A stretch of 64,000 nucleotides of DNA. Origin: Corynebacterium sanguinis. GTDB lineage: Bacteria; Actinomycetota; Actinomycetes; Mycobacteriales; Mycobacteriaceae. Positions within the stretch are counted from its first letter, which is position 1; each line of letters starts with the position of its first letter. The notes beneath the pieces are model-generated. The model saw only the letters and a program-made list of their open reading frames with translations, did no database searches and was not told the origin of the DNA. The DNA is taken from NCBI RefSeq assembly GCF_007641235.1, contig NZ_CP038157.1, positions 620,001 to 684,000 of the forward strand, in the 5' to 3' direction. The position numbers and the translations under genes were made by a program. Shown here piece by piece: positions 42,146 through 50,737 of this stretch.

Positions 42146-42203
42146 GCAAGGCAATATAACGCCGCGAACAGCGAAAACGAATCAGGCGCACCGTTGGGGG
42201 CCG

Positions 42204-42584
42204 TTAAGACTCCTCCGCCGGGACACCTCGGCCGTTCATGCGCGCTTCGAACTGCTCCGGGGTGAGCACTCCAAGTTCATCGGCCACGGGATTCGTCATC
42301 TGGGTTCCCCGCAGCGCCGCGGACCTCGCAATGAACATCGACCCCAGCGCGGAGGTTCCCAACAGCAACAAAATCGCAACCAGGGCGACGAAAAAACTCG
42401 CCAGCGAAGGATTCTTGAACCACACGCCGAGAACGACGAAGGAGATCCCGAACCCAGCCGCCGTGCCCACAGCGGAGACGCGCGCATAGAAGTCGTGGAA
42501 CGTGATCAAGCCAATGGCGCAAATCGCGAAGTTGAGTGCCCCGAAGATGACCAACACATCACCAATGACGTCCATGATGTCCAT
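42204..42584 (-). CDS. mrpG: Mrp Na+/H+ antiporter subunit G
   Basis: 126 residues with three hydrophobic helices. The MnhG pattern is GDVLVIFGALNFAICAIGLI, DFYARVSAVGTAAGFGIS and a C-terminal hydrophilic extension. It is the last gene of the operon and shares one base with mrpF. MrpG is a small essential subunit of the hetero-oligomeric antiporter. Confidence 0.9.
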   Translation of the reverse strand: MDIMDVIGDVLVIFGALNFAICAIGLITFHDFYARVSAVGTAAGFGISFVVLGVWFKNPSLASFFVALVAILLLLGTSALGSMFIARSAALRGTQMTNPVADELGVLTPEQFEARMNGRGVPAEES

Positions 42585-42841
42585 CAGCGATCACCCCGTA
42601 GCAGCACGCGAGCGTACGACACCGTGGACAAGAACGCCACGAGCGCCGCAACCAGCACGATATCTAGGGTGTAGCCGGAGTTGTTGCGGAAACCGATCAA
42701 GGCAACCATGCCGATGAGCAAGAACACCATCAAGTCCGCTGCCGTCGCCCGATCCGCCCGCGACGGGCCGACGAGCATCCGGTACCCGGCCGGCATGGCG
42801 CACAACCCGAAAATCACGATCGCGATGTCAACCGCTATCAC
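42584..42841 (-). CDS. mrpF: Mrp Na+/H+ antiporter subunit F
   Basis: 85 residues, three helices. MnhF features include GYRMLVGPSRADRATAADLM and VAALVAFLSTVSYARVLLRG. Overlaps of 4 nt with mrpE and 1 nt with mrpG show tight translational coupling. Confidence 0.92.
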   Translation of the reverse strand: MIAVDIAIVIFGLCAMPAGYRMLVGPSRADRATAADLMVFLLIGMVALIGFRNNSGYTLDIVLVAALVAFLSTVSYARVLLRGDR

Positions 42842-43218
42842 AACGTGGCCTCCTTGTTCAGCTTGGGCCGAAGCATCAGGCCCTTGAGCATGCGCTCCTC
42901 CATTTCGCGAAGGTCCGCGCGTAGTTCATCCATGTCGGTGTAGTACAACGCATGAACGTACATCACGCGCACTCCCTTGCTCGTATTGTCACCGGCTCCC
43001 ACCACAAGCGTGCCGGGTGTGATCGTGATCAGCGACGCCAGCAGGGTGTAGAACCCCTCCGTGAAGCTTAAGCACTCAAGCCGCACGATCGAGGGCGTCG
43101 CGTCGTTGCCGACAGTGACCACGTCCTTAATCACCGCAACATTCGCCACGGCGAACTCTTTTGCGTACCAGGCCCAGAACCCGAGGATCCTAAACGGCCA
43201 CGTTAGAAAATCTTTCAT
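42838..43218 (-). CDS. mrpE: Mrp Na+/H+ antiporter subunit E
   Basis: 126 residues. It is an MnhE-type protein with VRLECLSFTEGFYTLLASLI, ITPGTLVVGAG and VMYVHALYYTDMDEL. It is shorter at the N-terminus than many MrpE proteins (about 160 residues), having one helix in place of the usual two or three. The 4-nt overlaps link it to mrpD and mrpF. Confidence 0.88.
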   Translation of the reverse strand: MKDFLTWPFRILGFWAWYAKEFAVANVAVIKDVVTVGNDATPSIVRLECLSFTEGFYTLLASLITITPGTLVVGAGDNTSKGVRVMYVHALYYTDMDELRADLREMEERMLKGLMLRPKLNKEATL

Positions 43219-44726
43219 CCGTTCATCACCGCATTCACGTAACCGGAAGTGTCCAACAGATTCTGCGCCGCTACTTCAGACCATCCCATGAGGACTTGCG
43301 CACCCAGTCCGATCGCCAGCGTCAGCGCCGCGAGAATAACGGCTGGGGCACCCAGCCAGAATCCGACACGAGCTCGGCCGTCGTCAGCTGACGCGACCTC
43401 AGCCTTTTCTGCCCTCCCCCAGAACATGCCGTCCCAGATCTTGAGCATCGACAACAGCGTGATCAGCGACACCACAACCATGACTACCAGGGCGTAGAAC
43501 TCGCCCTTTTCGTACGCCGCGAGCATGAGCGAGAACTTCGCCACGAAACCGGAGAACGGCGGGATGCCCGCAAGGGACAAGGCGGCCGCGAAAAACGCAA
43601 CGCCCATCCACGGCTCGCGCCGGGCCGTCCCCGCCAAGGCTCCGATCTTGCCGGTCCCGTACCTCACCTCAATGGCGCCGGTAGACATGAACAGCGAGGC
43701 CTTCACAAGCATGTGGTGCACCAGGTAGAAGATGCCTGCCGCAAGCCCGATCTCAGTGAAAATGGCCAGTCCCAGCAGAATGTAACCGAGCTGGGAAACC
43801 ATGTGGAAGGTCAAAATGGAGCGGGCGTCTTTCTCACCCACTGCGCCGAGCACGCCGATCAGCATGGTCAGGGAGAAGAGGGCGACAAGGATCCAGAGGA
43901 AGCGCTCATCGCCGTCGAAAAGCACCGCGTAGATGCGGTACAAGATGTACACCGCGACCTTGGTATGCAAACCCGAGAACAGCGCTGTCACCGCCGGCGA
44001 CGTGTACGGGTAGGAGCGCGCCAGCCAAGAATGGACCGGGACGACCGAAGCCTTGGTCAGCATGGAAAACATGACCACGCTCGTCGCGATCGCCACCGCC
44101 GGGTCTTGCGCCGCCGCGCCTTTCAGCTGCGCGAGGTTGACCGACCCCGCGGTCCCGTAGATTAGCGCCACGCCGGTGAGGAACATGGTAGATGCCAGCA
44201 GATTGGCGGTGATGAACAAGCGCACGCCACCGACCATGATGTTGCCGCCGCGGCGGTGAATTGTGTAGGCGTACAGTCCGTAGGAGGGCAGGAGCATCAC
44301 TTCGAGGAAGACAAAGAAGTTGAAGATATCCGCGGTCAGGATCGCGCCGTTGACACCCGTCATGAGCACCAGCACGAGCGGGGCGAAGTAGCGCTGGCGC
44401 GCATACCCGCTGGCGACCGCGAACCAGGCGCACGCCAGAGCCAGGATGCCCGTCGTTGTCAACATGAGCGCCGAGAACATGTCGGCGGCAAAAGGGATCG
44501 CGATGCCGAACGGCCAACTTCCGGTGCCCTTGGCGTAGGTGGTGCCGTCAGAAGTGCCAGCGATCAATCCCGCCGAGGCCGCAAGGCTGACCGTGAGCGT
44601 GGCAAACATGACAACGTACTGCAGCCACTGCACTCGCGCGGCGAGAACGAGCACGCCGGCGGAAATGAGGGGAACAGCGACGAAGAGCGTGAGGTAGGTG
44701 CTGACGAAGTCGTAGGTGAGAATCAT
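43215..44726 (-). CDS. mrpD: Mrp Na+/H+ antiporter subunit D
   Basis: 503 residues, about fourteen helices, related to NuoN/NuoM. The proton-antiporter region includes LTKASVVPVHSWLARSYPYT with its conserved Lys and GEKDARSILTFHMVSQLGYI. It forms a main ion-translocating subunit. It is coupled to mrpC and mrpE by 4-nt overlaps. Confidence 0.94.
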   Translation of the reverse strand: MILTYDFVSTYLTLFVAVPLISAGVLVLAARVQWLQYVVMFATLTVSLAASAGLIAGTSDGTTYAKGTGSWPFGIAIPFAADMFSALMLTTTGILALACAWFAVASGYARQRYFAPLVLVLMTGVNGAILTADIFNFFVFLEVMLLPSYGLYAYTIHRRGGNIMVGGVRLFITANLLASTMFLTGVALIYGTAGSVNLAQLKGAAAQDPAVAIATSVVMFSMLTKASVVPVHSWLARSYPYTSPAVTALFSGLHTKVAVYILYRIYAVLFDGDERFLWILVALFSLTMLIGVLGAVGEKDARSILTFHMVSQLGYILLGLAIFTEIGLAAGIFYLVHHMLVKASLFMSTGAIEVRYGTGKIGALAGTARREPWMGVAFFAAALSLAGIPPFSGFVAKFSLMLAAYEKGEFYALVVMVVVSLITLLSMLKIWDGMFWGRAEKAEVASADDGRARVGFWLGAPAVILAALTLAIGLGAQVLMGWSEVAAQNLLDTSGYVNAVMNG

Positions 44727-45145
44727 CGCGTCTTCTCCCCTACCTCGGGCGTTGCGCGGGCATCGGGTGCGAGCTCGTGATAGAGCTCGTCGACATCGTC
44801 CGCATCGGGGCGCCGGGGCGATTCGCGGGAAACGTCGTCATCCGCCCGAGTTGCGTCTCCCGGTTTGCCCACGACGGATGAAACGAGCATGACGATGGTG
44901 ATGGAAAAGGAGATGACAATGGCGGTGAGCACGAATGCCTGAGGCAGCGGATCGGCGGCCGTTGTCGTGTCGTCGTGTGCCCCGAAAGGTTCACCCCGCC
45001 ACGACACGCCCCCCGCAGACATAATCACCAGATTGGCGGCGTGGCTGAGCATGACGAAACCGATGGTTATGCGGAACATGTCGGGCCGCATCATGAGGTA
45101 GACGGCCCCCGCCATGAGTATGCCCACTGACAGTGCCAGGATCAT
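44723..45145 (-). CDS. mrpC: Mrp Na+/H+ antiporter subunit C
   Basis: 140 residues, NuoK-like with three helices: VGILMAGAVYLMMRPDMFRI, GFVMLSHAANLVIMSAGG and DPLPQAFVLTAIVISFSITI. An acidic hydrophilic tail of about 45 residues follows. The 4-nt overlaps join it to mrpA and mrpD. Confidence 0.93.
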   Translation of the reverse strand: MILALSVGILMAGAVYLMMRPDMFRITIGFVMLSHAANLVIMSAGGVSWRGEPFGAHDDTTTAADPLPQAFVLTAIVISFSITIVMLVSSVVGKPGDATRADDDVSRESPRRPDADDVDELYHELAPDARATPEVGEKTR

Positions 45146-48006
45146 GCGTTTGTCCTTTCGTCCTCTGCGACGGGGTCAGCGCCGGCGGGTATTGGCTGGT
45201 GCTCTCCGTCGATGATGAGCCCGACGTCGCCTTGGCCGGCCTCGGCGATCCCGTCCTCGGGTTCACCTGGGTCATCGGCGGGGATTCCGGCGAGGTTGAT
45301 TGCCGCGAGGATGACACCGAGGACCGCGAGGTAGACGCCGAGGTCAAAGATCAACGCGGTAGTCAGGTGGATGCCGAAAACGTAGGCGTGCAACGGGGTG
45401 AGGTAGGAACCCTCAAAGTAGCCGAGCAGACCGGTGGCTGCGCCGATGGTGATGCCCGCTCCGATGAGGGTCATGTACGGCCACCGGACCTTGGCTGCCT
45501 TGTCGCTGGGGGCCATGAGGTAGAGCAGTGCGAACCCGCCCGCACCCACGAGAGCGGCGACAAAGCCACCGCCGGATGAGTTGTGCCCGCGGAAGAACAG
45601 CACGACGGAGATGATCGCGATCAGCGGCAAGATCACGCGCGCGGCCGAGCGCAAGAAGACCACGTTGTTTTCCGGGCTTGATACCGCAGACAGCTTGTTC
45701 AGGCGCGCCTTGCCTCGCGGCTGCAGCGGCCGCGAGCGCAGCATCACGGCCACTGTGATGCCCGCAACTCCGAGCACGGTGAGCTCACCGAGTGTGTCGA
45801 AGGCGCGGAATTCAACCAGGATGACATTGACAATGTTATCGCCGCCGGTGGCGATGGGCCCCTCGCGCAGGAACCACTGCGCGGCCTCGGATTTCTCGCG
45901 CCGGCCCGTCAGCGCCAGGACACCGAGGGTGGAGACGACTCCCACGGCGATGGCGAGAACGCCGGAGGACAGGATGTTGGAGCGCTTCTCACGGGGGAAT
46001 CGGTCGGGCAACCGGTTGAGGATCATCACGATCACCACAGCGGTGAGGATTTCAACCATGAGCTGCGTCGTGGCGACATCGGCGGCACCGAGCTGGTAGA
46101 ACCACAGCGTCACTCCGAAACCGACAGTTCCCACGACAATTGCCACGGTAACGCGCGAGCGCGCCTTCAGCGCCGAGGCGGTGCCGATGGTCACGATGAA
46201 CAGCAGCATCCAGTCCGCCGGGTCGTAGCGGTCGCCTACAACCTCCGGAACATCGCCTAGCGTGAACACCCCCACGAGGCCAATCGCGACGAGTCCCAAT
46301 AGCGGGGCGGAGAGGTGGCGGCGCTGGGACGTGGTTCCGGTGGCCGCGGTGAAGCACTCACCGAGCGCGATCGTCCCGCTGCGGAAGGATTCAATCACTT
46401 CGACTCCGGTGATCGGCGCCCGGAAATCGTCGAGGAAGGCGCTGACGGCCCAGCGTCGCCACGCGAGGACGGCACCACACGCGATGACCAGGGCCGAGAG
46501 CGCGAGCGGCAGGTTGAACCCGTGCCAGAGCGCGAGGTGCGGGTCCTCAAATTCGCCGGTGGTCGCGAGCACGGCGTCGGCAACCGGGCCATTGAGCATG
46601 TGCGGGTAGATGCCAATCGCGACCGTCGCGGCCGCCAGGATCGCGGGCACCGCAAAAAAGCTTGGCGACGCCTCCCCCACTGTCTTGGTCGTGCCGGACA
46701 GTTGGTTGCGCCGGTCCCCCAACACACCGAGCACGTAACGGTAGGAGTAGGCGAAGGTGAAGATGGAGGTAACCACGATCCCGCCGGTAACCAGGGTCAC
46801 CAGCGCCTCCTTGTGGGGCGCGGAGAGCCCTGCGGCGAGGAGCATTTCCTTGGAGACAAACCCGGCAAACGGAGGCACACCCGCCATCGAGGCGGCGGAG
46901 ATGACCACGATTGCCTGCGTCACCGGCATGCGCACGCGTAGATTACGTAGCTCGTGGAAGTTGCGTGTTCCTGTTTCGTGCTCGACGATGCCGATCGACA
47001 TGAACAGTGCTGCCTTGAATACGGCGTGTGCGATGGTATGCACAATGGCCGCGGTAAGAGATTCCTGCGTACCGATCCCCACGACAGCGACTAGGAGGCC
47101 GAGCTGGGACATGGTCGAGTACGCCAGCAGCGCTTTGAGGTCCGACTGCTTCACTGCCGTCACCGCGCCGAACAGCGAGGTGATGAGGCCTGCCGTGACC
47201 AAAGCGATGTGCCACGCGTCCACTCCCGCGAACATCGGCGAGTAGCGCAAGATCAAGTAGATCCCGGCCTTGACCATGGCTGCGGCGTGCAGGTACGCAG
47301 AGACCGGGGCGATGGCGACCATCGAGTCGGGCAGCCAGGCTTGGAAGGGAAACTGGGCTGATTTTGTAAACGCGGCACCGGCCACCAGCAGGGCGACGAG
47401 CGTGGTCAGACCGGGCCGCTGCGTCCACGTCTCATCCGCGAGCACGACGGAGAGTTGGGTGCTGCCAGTTATGACGCACATGATCACCGTCGCGGTGAGC
47501 AGGAGAAGACCGCCCCCTACTGTGACCAGCAGCGTGCGGATCGCGGGCGCGTAGCCCTTTTCTCCCCCGTTCGCGATGAGGAAGAAGGAACAGAGCGTGG
47601 TCATCTCCCACGCGATGTAGAACACCACGAGGTTGTCGGTGAGCACGAGCGTGCTCATCGCCGCGGCGAAGCCGCACATGAGGAGGTAGAAAGATGGCTT
47701 GCTGTCATGCAGGTACCGGGCTGAGTAGGCGAGCACCCCTGCGCCGATAAGCAACACCAGCATGAGAAAAACAACCGAGAGTCCGTCGATGCGCAGCGCG
47801 AAATCCACGTTCAGCGACGGGATCCATGCGACCGTTTCGGAATGGACGTCGCCTGCGCCCGGTGAGACGTAGCCCATAGCTCCGATAACGGCCGCGCCCA
47901 GTAGGGGCAAGGAGAGTAGCCAGCCCGCGTTCCTGCCGAGGATGCGCCCCACAAAGGGCGCCGAGACGACGGTTGCGACGAGTACTGCGAGGAGGAGAAA
48001 TAACAT
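45142..48006 (-). CDS. mrpA: Mrp Na+/H+ antiporter subunit A fused to subunit B
   Basis: 954 residues. The NuoL-like part (about 1-600) has FTKSAQFPFQAWLPDSMVAI and KALLAYSTMSQLGLLVAVVG. The DUF4040/MbhE-like middle follows. The C-terminal about 150 residues are MnhB-like (RGHNSSGGGFVAALVGAGGF, LHAYVFGIHLTTALIFDLGV). No separate mrpB gene exists in the operon, so the fusion supplies it. It is the first gene and starts the leftward operon mrpA-C-D-E-F-G. Function: Na+ (K+)/H+ antiport for pH and salt tolerance. Confidence 0.94.
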   Translation of the reverse strand: MLFLLLAVLVATVVSAPFVGRILGRNAGWLLSLPLLGAAVIGAMGYVSPGAGDVHSETVAWIPSLNVDFALRIDGLSVVFLMLVLLIGAGVLAYSARYLHDSKPSFYLLMCGFAAAMSTLVLTDNLVVFYIAWEMTTLCSFFLIANGGEKGYAPAIRTLLVTVGGGLLLLTATVIMCVITGSTQLSVVLADETWTQRPGLTTLVALLVAGAAFTKSAQFPFQAWLPDSMVAIAPVSAYLHAAAMVKAGIYLILRYSPMFAGVDAWHIALVTAGLITSLFGAVTAVKQSDLKALLAYSTMSQLGLLVAVVGIGTQESLTAAIVHTIAHAVFKAALFMSIGIVEHETGTRNFHELRNLRVRMPVTQAIVVISAASMAGVPPFAGFVSKEMLLAAGLSAPHKEALVTLVTGGIVVTSIFTFAYSYRYVLGVLGDRRNQLSGTTKTVGEASPSFFAVPAILAAATVAIGIYPHMLNGPVADAVLATTGEFEDPHLALWHGFNLPLALSALVIACGAVLAWRRWAVSAFLDDFRAPITGVEVIESFRSGTIALGECFTAATGTTSQRRHLSAPLLGLVAIGLVGVFTLGDVPEVVGDRYDPADWMLLFIVTIGTASALKARSRVTVAIVVGTVGFGVTLWFYQLGAADVATTQLMVEILTAVVIVMILNRLPDRFPREKRSNILSSGVLAIAVGVVSTLGVLALTGRREKSEAAQWFLREGPIATGGDNIVNVILVEFRAFDTLGELTVLGVAGITVAVMLRSRPLQPRGKARLNKLSAVSSPENNVVFLRSAARVILPLIAIISVVLFFRGHNSSGGGFVAALVGAGGFALLYLMAPSDKAAKVRWPYMTLIGAGITIGAATGLLGYFEGSYLTPLHAYVFGIHLTTALIFDLGVYLAVLGVILAAINLAGIPADDPGEPEDGIAEAGQGDVGLIIDGEHQPIPAGADPVAEDERTNA

Positions 48007-48262
48007 AGGAGCCTCGTTTGACGCCGAGGTAGATAGCAGCCGCAGCTTGTGACTAAGCCACGTCTACACCACCGCGCCTATCGGTAATTGGATGGGAATG
48101 AGCAAACTAAACACTACCCGCGCCGTGGCCGGGTCCGGAAAGATGCGGACCCCACGATGTCGTGTACCCGTTCGTCCCAGGCGCAGCCGGCCATGCTGAG
48201 GTGGCATTTCGCTGGCATGTGGGCAAGATCACCCTGCCATCGTAGCAGCTGCACCGCAAAAA
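48007..48262. other. Intergenic region between mrpA and the katA terminator
   Basis: About 250 bp with no convincing gene. A Met-initiated frame at 48088-48306 runs through the terminator and has no domain. The region should carry the mrp promoter on the minus strand; no clear -10/-35 pair was identified. Confidence 0.4.
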
Positions 48263-48300
48263 GCCCGCCCCCCTTCTTACGTGCGGTGAGGGTGGCGGGC
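48263..48300 (-). terminator. Terminator downstream of katA
   Basis: GCCCGCC/GGCGGGC (48263-48269, 48294-48300) is followed on the minus strand by TTTTTGC. The loop is about 24 nt. Confidence 0.75.
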
Positions 48301-48316
48301 CTTTAGCTAGACCGGT

Positions 48317-49912
48317 TTAGAAGACGGAGGACTGCTCTTCCTTCTCCTGCTTATCGGCATCCTGGCGCTTGCGCGCAACCTCGGAGCGAAGCTTCTGCTC
48401 GAGGTCTGCATCGACGTTGCCCCAGTAAGCGAAGGTGCGCTCCTCGATGTCCTTGTTCTGGATCGGAAGCATCTTGTTGGAGACGTTGTGCACGAAACGC
48501 TCGCGCGCTGCGTCGTCGAACACCTCGGTGTAGAGGGTACGTGCCTGGCCGAAGTCGTCGTCCTCGGCGTGCTTGACGTACGCCGCGCGGGTCAGGTCGG
48601 TGCCGTGCGGGTCCGGGTTGACGTAGAGGTCGCTGGCCTGCCCGTAGGTGGTGTGGTTCGAGGAGGAGTCCTCGTTGTTGTCCAGGTAGCCTGCACCCTT
48701 CTCCGTGTTGTTCGGAGTGTAGTTTTGCTCACCCTCGTTGTTGAAGAAGTACGCCATCGGGCCGCGCTCCGCGTAGGTGTTGACCTCGTTGATCGGGCGG
48801 TTGACCGGCAGGTCCTTGTAGTTCGGGCCGATGCGGTAGCGGTGCTGGTCAGCGTACGCCCACGCGCGTGCCTGAAGCATGCGGTCCGGGGACAGGCCGA
48901 CGCCCGGCACCAGGTTGCCCGGATCGAGCGCGATCTGCTCGATCTGTGCGTGGAAGTTCTTCGGGTTGCGGTTGAGCACGAAGTAGCCCACCTCGACCAG
49001 CGGGTAGTCCTTCTGGGACCAGATCTTGGTCAGGTCGAACGGGTTGAAGCGGTAGTTCTCCGCCTCCTCGAACGGCATGATCTGAACCTTGACGTCCCAG
49101 ATCGGGTAGTCGCCGCGCTCAATCGCGTCGAAGAGGTCCTGGCGGTGGTGGTCGGCGTTCTTGCCGGCCATCTCCGTGGCTTCCTCGTCGGTGAAGGTCT
49201 CCCAACCCTGGCGGGTCTTGAAGTGGTACTTGATCCACACGGCCTTGCCCTCTTCGTTGACCCACTGGAAGGTGTGGGAGCCGAAGCCGTCCTGGTGGCG
49301 GGAGGTCTTCGGGGTGCCACGGTCACCCATCAGGTAGGTCACCTGGTGAGCGGACTCCGGGGTGCGGGACCAGAAATCCCACTGCATCTCGTCGTCGCGC
49401 AGGCCGGTGTGGGGCTGGCGCTTCTGGGAGTGGATGAAGTCGGCGAACTTCATGCCGTCGCGGAGGAAGAACGTCGGGGTGTTGTTGCCCACGATGTCGT
49501 AGTTGCCGTCCTCGGTGTAGAAACGCAGCGCGAAGCCGTGGACGTCGCGCCAGGTGTCCGGGGAGCCGGCTTCACCGGCAACGGTGGAGAAGCGAGCAGC
49601 CATCGGAGTGACCGTGCCCGGCTGGAACAGCTTCGCCTTAGTGTACTGGGAAACGTCCTCGGTGATGTGGAGCTCACCGAAAGCTCCGTGGCCCTTGGCG
49701 TGGGGGATGCGCTCCGGAACGTTCTCGCGGTTGAAGTGCGCGAGCTTCTCAATCAGGTGAATGTCGTTGAGGACATTCGGGCCCTGCGGGCCGGCCGTGA
49801 TCGAGATGTTTTCGGACGCGACCGGCTGGCCGCTCGGGCGGGTGGTCTTGCCTTTACCGGCGGGGCGCTCGCCGCGTGCGACGATGTCCTCTGCCTTTGA
49901 TTGCTCTGCCAT
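48317..49912 (-). CDS. katA: Monofunctional haem catalase
   Basis: 531 residues, a small-subunit catalase. The distal His lies in ERIPHAKGHGAFGELH and the distal Asn in IVGNNTPTFFLRDGMKF. The proximal haem-binding region is DRMLQARAWAYADQHRYRIG with Arg and Tyr. AGGAGG precedes the ATG. It removes H2O2 in the cytoplasm. In C. glutamicum katA likewise neighbours sigC; here the two genes are divergent. Confidence 0.96.
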   Translation of the reverse strand: MAEQSKAEDIVARGERPAGKGKTTRPSGQPVASENISITAGPQGPNVLNDIHLIEKLAHFNRENVPERIPHAKGHGAFGELHITEDVSQYTKAKLFQPGTVTPMAARFSTVAGEAGSPDTWRDVHGFALRFYTEDGNYDIVGNNTPTFFLRDGMKFADFIHSQKRQPHTGLRDDEMQWDFWSRTPESAHQVTYLMGDRGTPKTSRHQDGFGSHTFQWVNEEGKAVWIKYHFKTRQGWETFTDEEATEMAGKNADHHRQDLFDAIERGDYPIWDVKVQIMPFEEAENYRFNPFDLTKIWSQKDYPLVEVGYFVLNRNPKNFHAQIEQIALDPGNLVPGVGLSPDRMLQARAWAYADQHRYRIGPNYKDLPVNRPINEVNTYAERGPMAYFFNNEGEQNYTPNNTEKGAGYLDNNEDSSSNHTTYGQASDLYVNPDPHGTDLTRAAYVKHAEDDDFGQARTLYTEVFDDAARERFVHNVSNKMLPIQNKDIEERTFAYWGNVDADLEQKLRSEVARKRQDADKQEKEEQSSVF

Positions 49913-50037
49913 TGTTATTGGCCTCCTAGCGTTTGGGTGAAGCTATTAAAAGCGGACTTTCTATATCCACAACCATGGTACGTGGGCTCCCCTGCCTCGG
50001 CAACGAAGACCAGGATTCTGTGCGGTTTCACCTAATC

Positions 50038-50646
50038 ATGGGCCCGATTCTGCTGCTGGTATGGTTTTCTGCTGTGAGCAGCCGGGACTCTGTCGACCCT
50101 GTCGATACCGTCACTGAGCTGGCCCTGCGAGCCGGCCGGGGGGATAAAAGCGCGCTGACTCAGTTCATCGAGGCCACGCAGGGCGACGTGTGGCGCTTTC
50201 TGGCCCACCTCGCGGGCCGCGAGCAGGCCGACGACCTGACCCAGGAAACGTACCTGCGCGTGCTGGGAGCGCTGCCCAGGTTCGCCGGGCGCTCGTCGGC
50301 ACGCACGTGGCTGCTCACGCTCGCGCGACGGGTGTGGATCGATTCGATTCGCCACGACTTGGCGCGCCCGCGGAAGTCAATCACGCAGTACGACGATGTC
50401 GCGGCGCAAAAACCCAGCCCGGACAACCCCAACACCTGGTCCGAGGTCATCGACGCGCGCACGCTTCTCGACGCCCTGCCCGCCGAGCGTCGGGAAGCTA
50501 TCGTGCTCACCCAGGTCTTGGGCTACACCTACGAGGAGGCGGCCCGGATCGCGGGCGTGCGCATCGGCACGATCCGCTCACGCGTCGCACGCGCTCGGCG
50601 CGACCTTCTCGCCGCGACGGAAGATCCCCGCGACGCGGACAGCTAG
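50038..50646 (+). CDS. sigC: ECF RNA polymerase sigma factor (SigC-like)
   Basis: From ATG 50038 the product is 202 residues; GTG 50074 (190 residues) is an alternative, and neither has a clear ribosome-binding site. Region 2 shows WRFLAHLAGREQADDLTQET, then YLRVLGALPRF and TWLLTLARRVWIDSIR. Region 4 has ERREAIVLTQVLGYTYEEAA and GVRIGTIRSRVARARRDLL. No anti-sigma gene is adjacent. The position beside katA matches sigC of C. glutamicum. Confidence 0.88.
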   Translation: MGPILLLVWFSAVSSRDSVDPVDTVTELALRAGRGDKSALTQFIEATQGDVWRFLAHLAGREQADDLTQETYLRVLGALPRFAGRSSARTWLLTLARRVWIDSIRHDLARPRKSITQYDDVAAQKPSPDNPNTWSEVIDARTLLDALPAERREAIVLTQVLGYTYEEAARIAGVRIGTIRSRVARARRDLLAATEDPRDADS

Positions 50647-50737
50647 ACCGCGGCGGAGCATCTCGGGACTGAGGGCGCGGCAACGGCCCGCCGAGTCATA
50701 CCCCGCGGGCCGTTAGGCGCAATACCGAACTAGCGCA

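Noticed and set aside
48088..48306. 72-codon frame between mrpA and katA
   Set aside because: It runs through the katA terminator and has random-looking composition.
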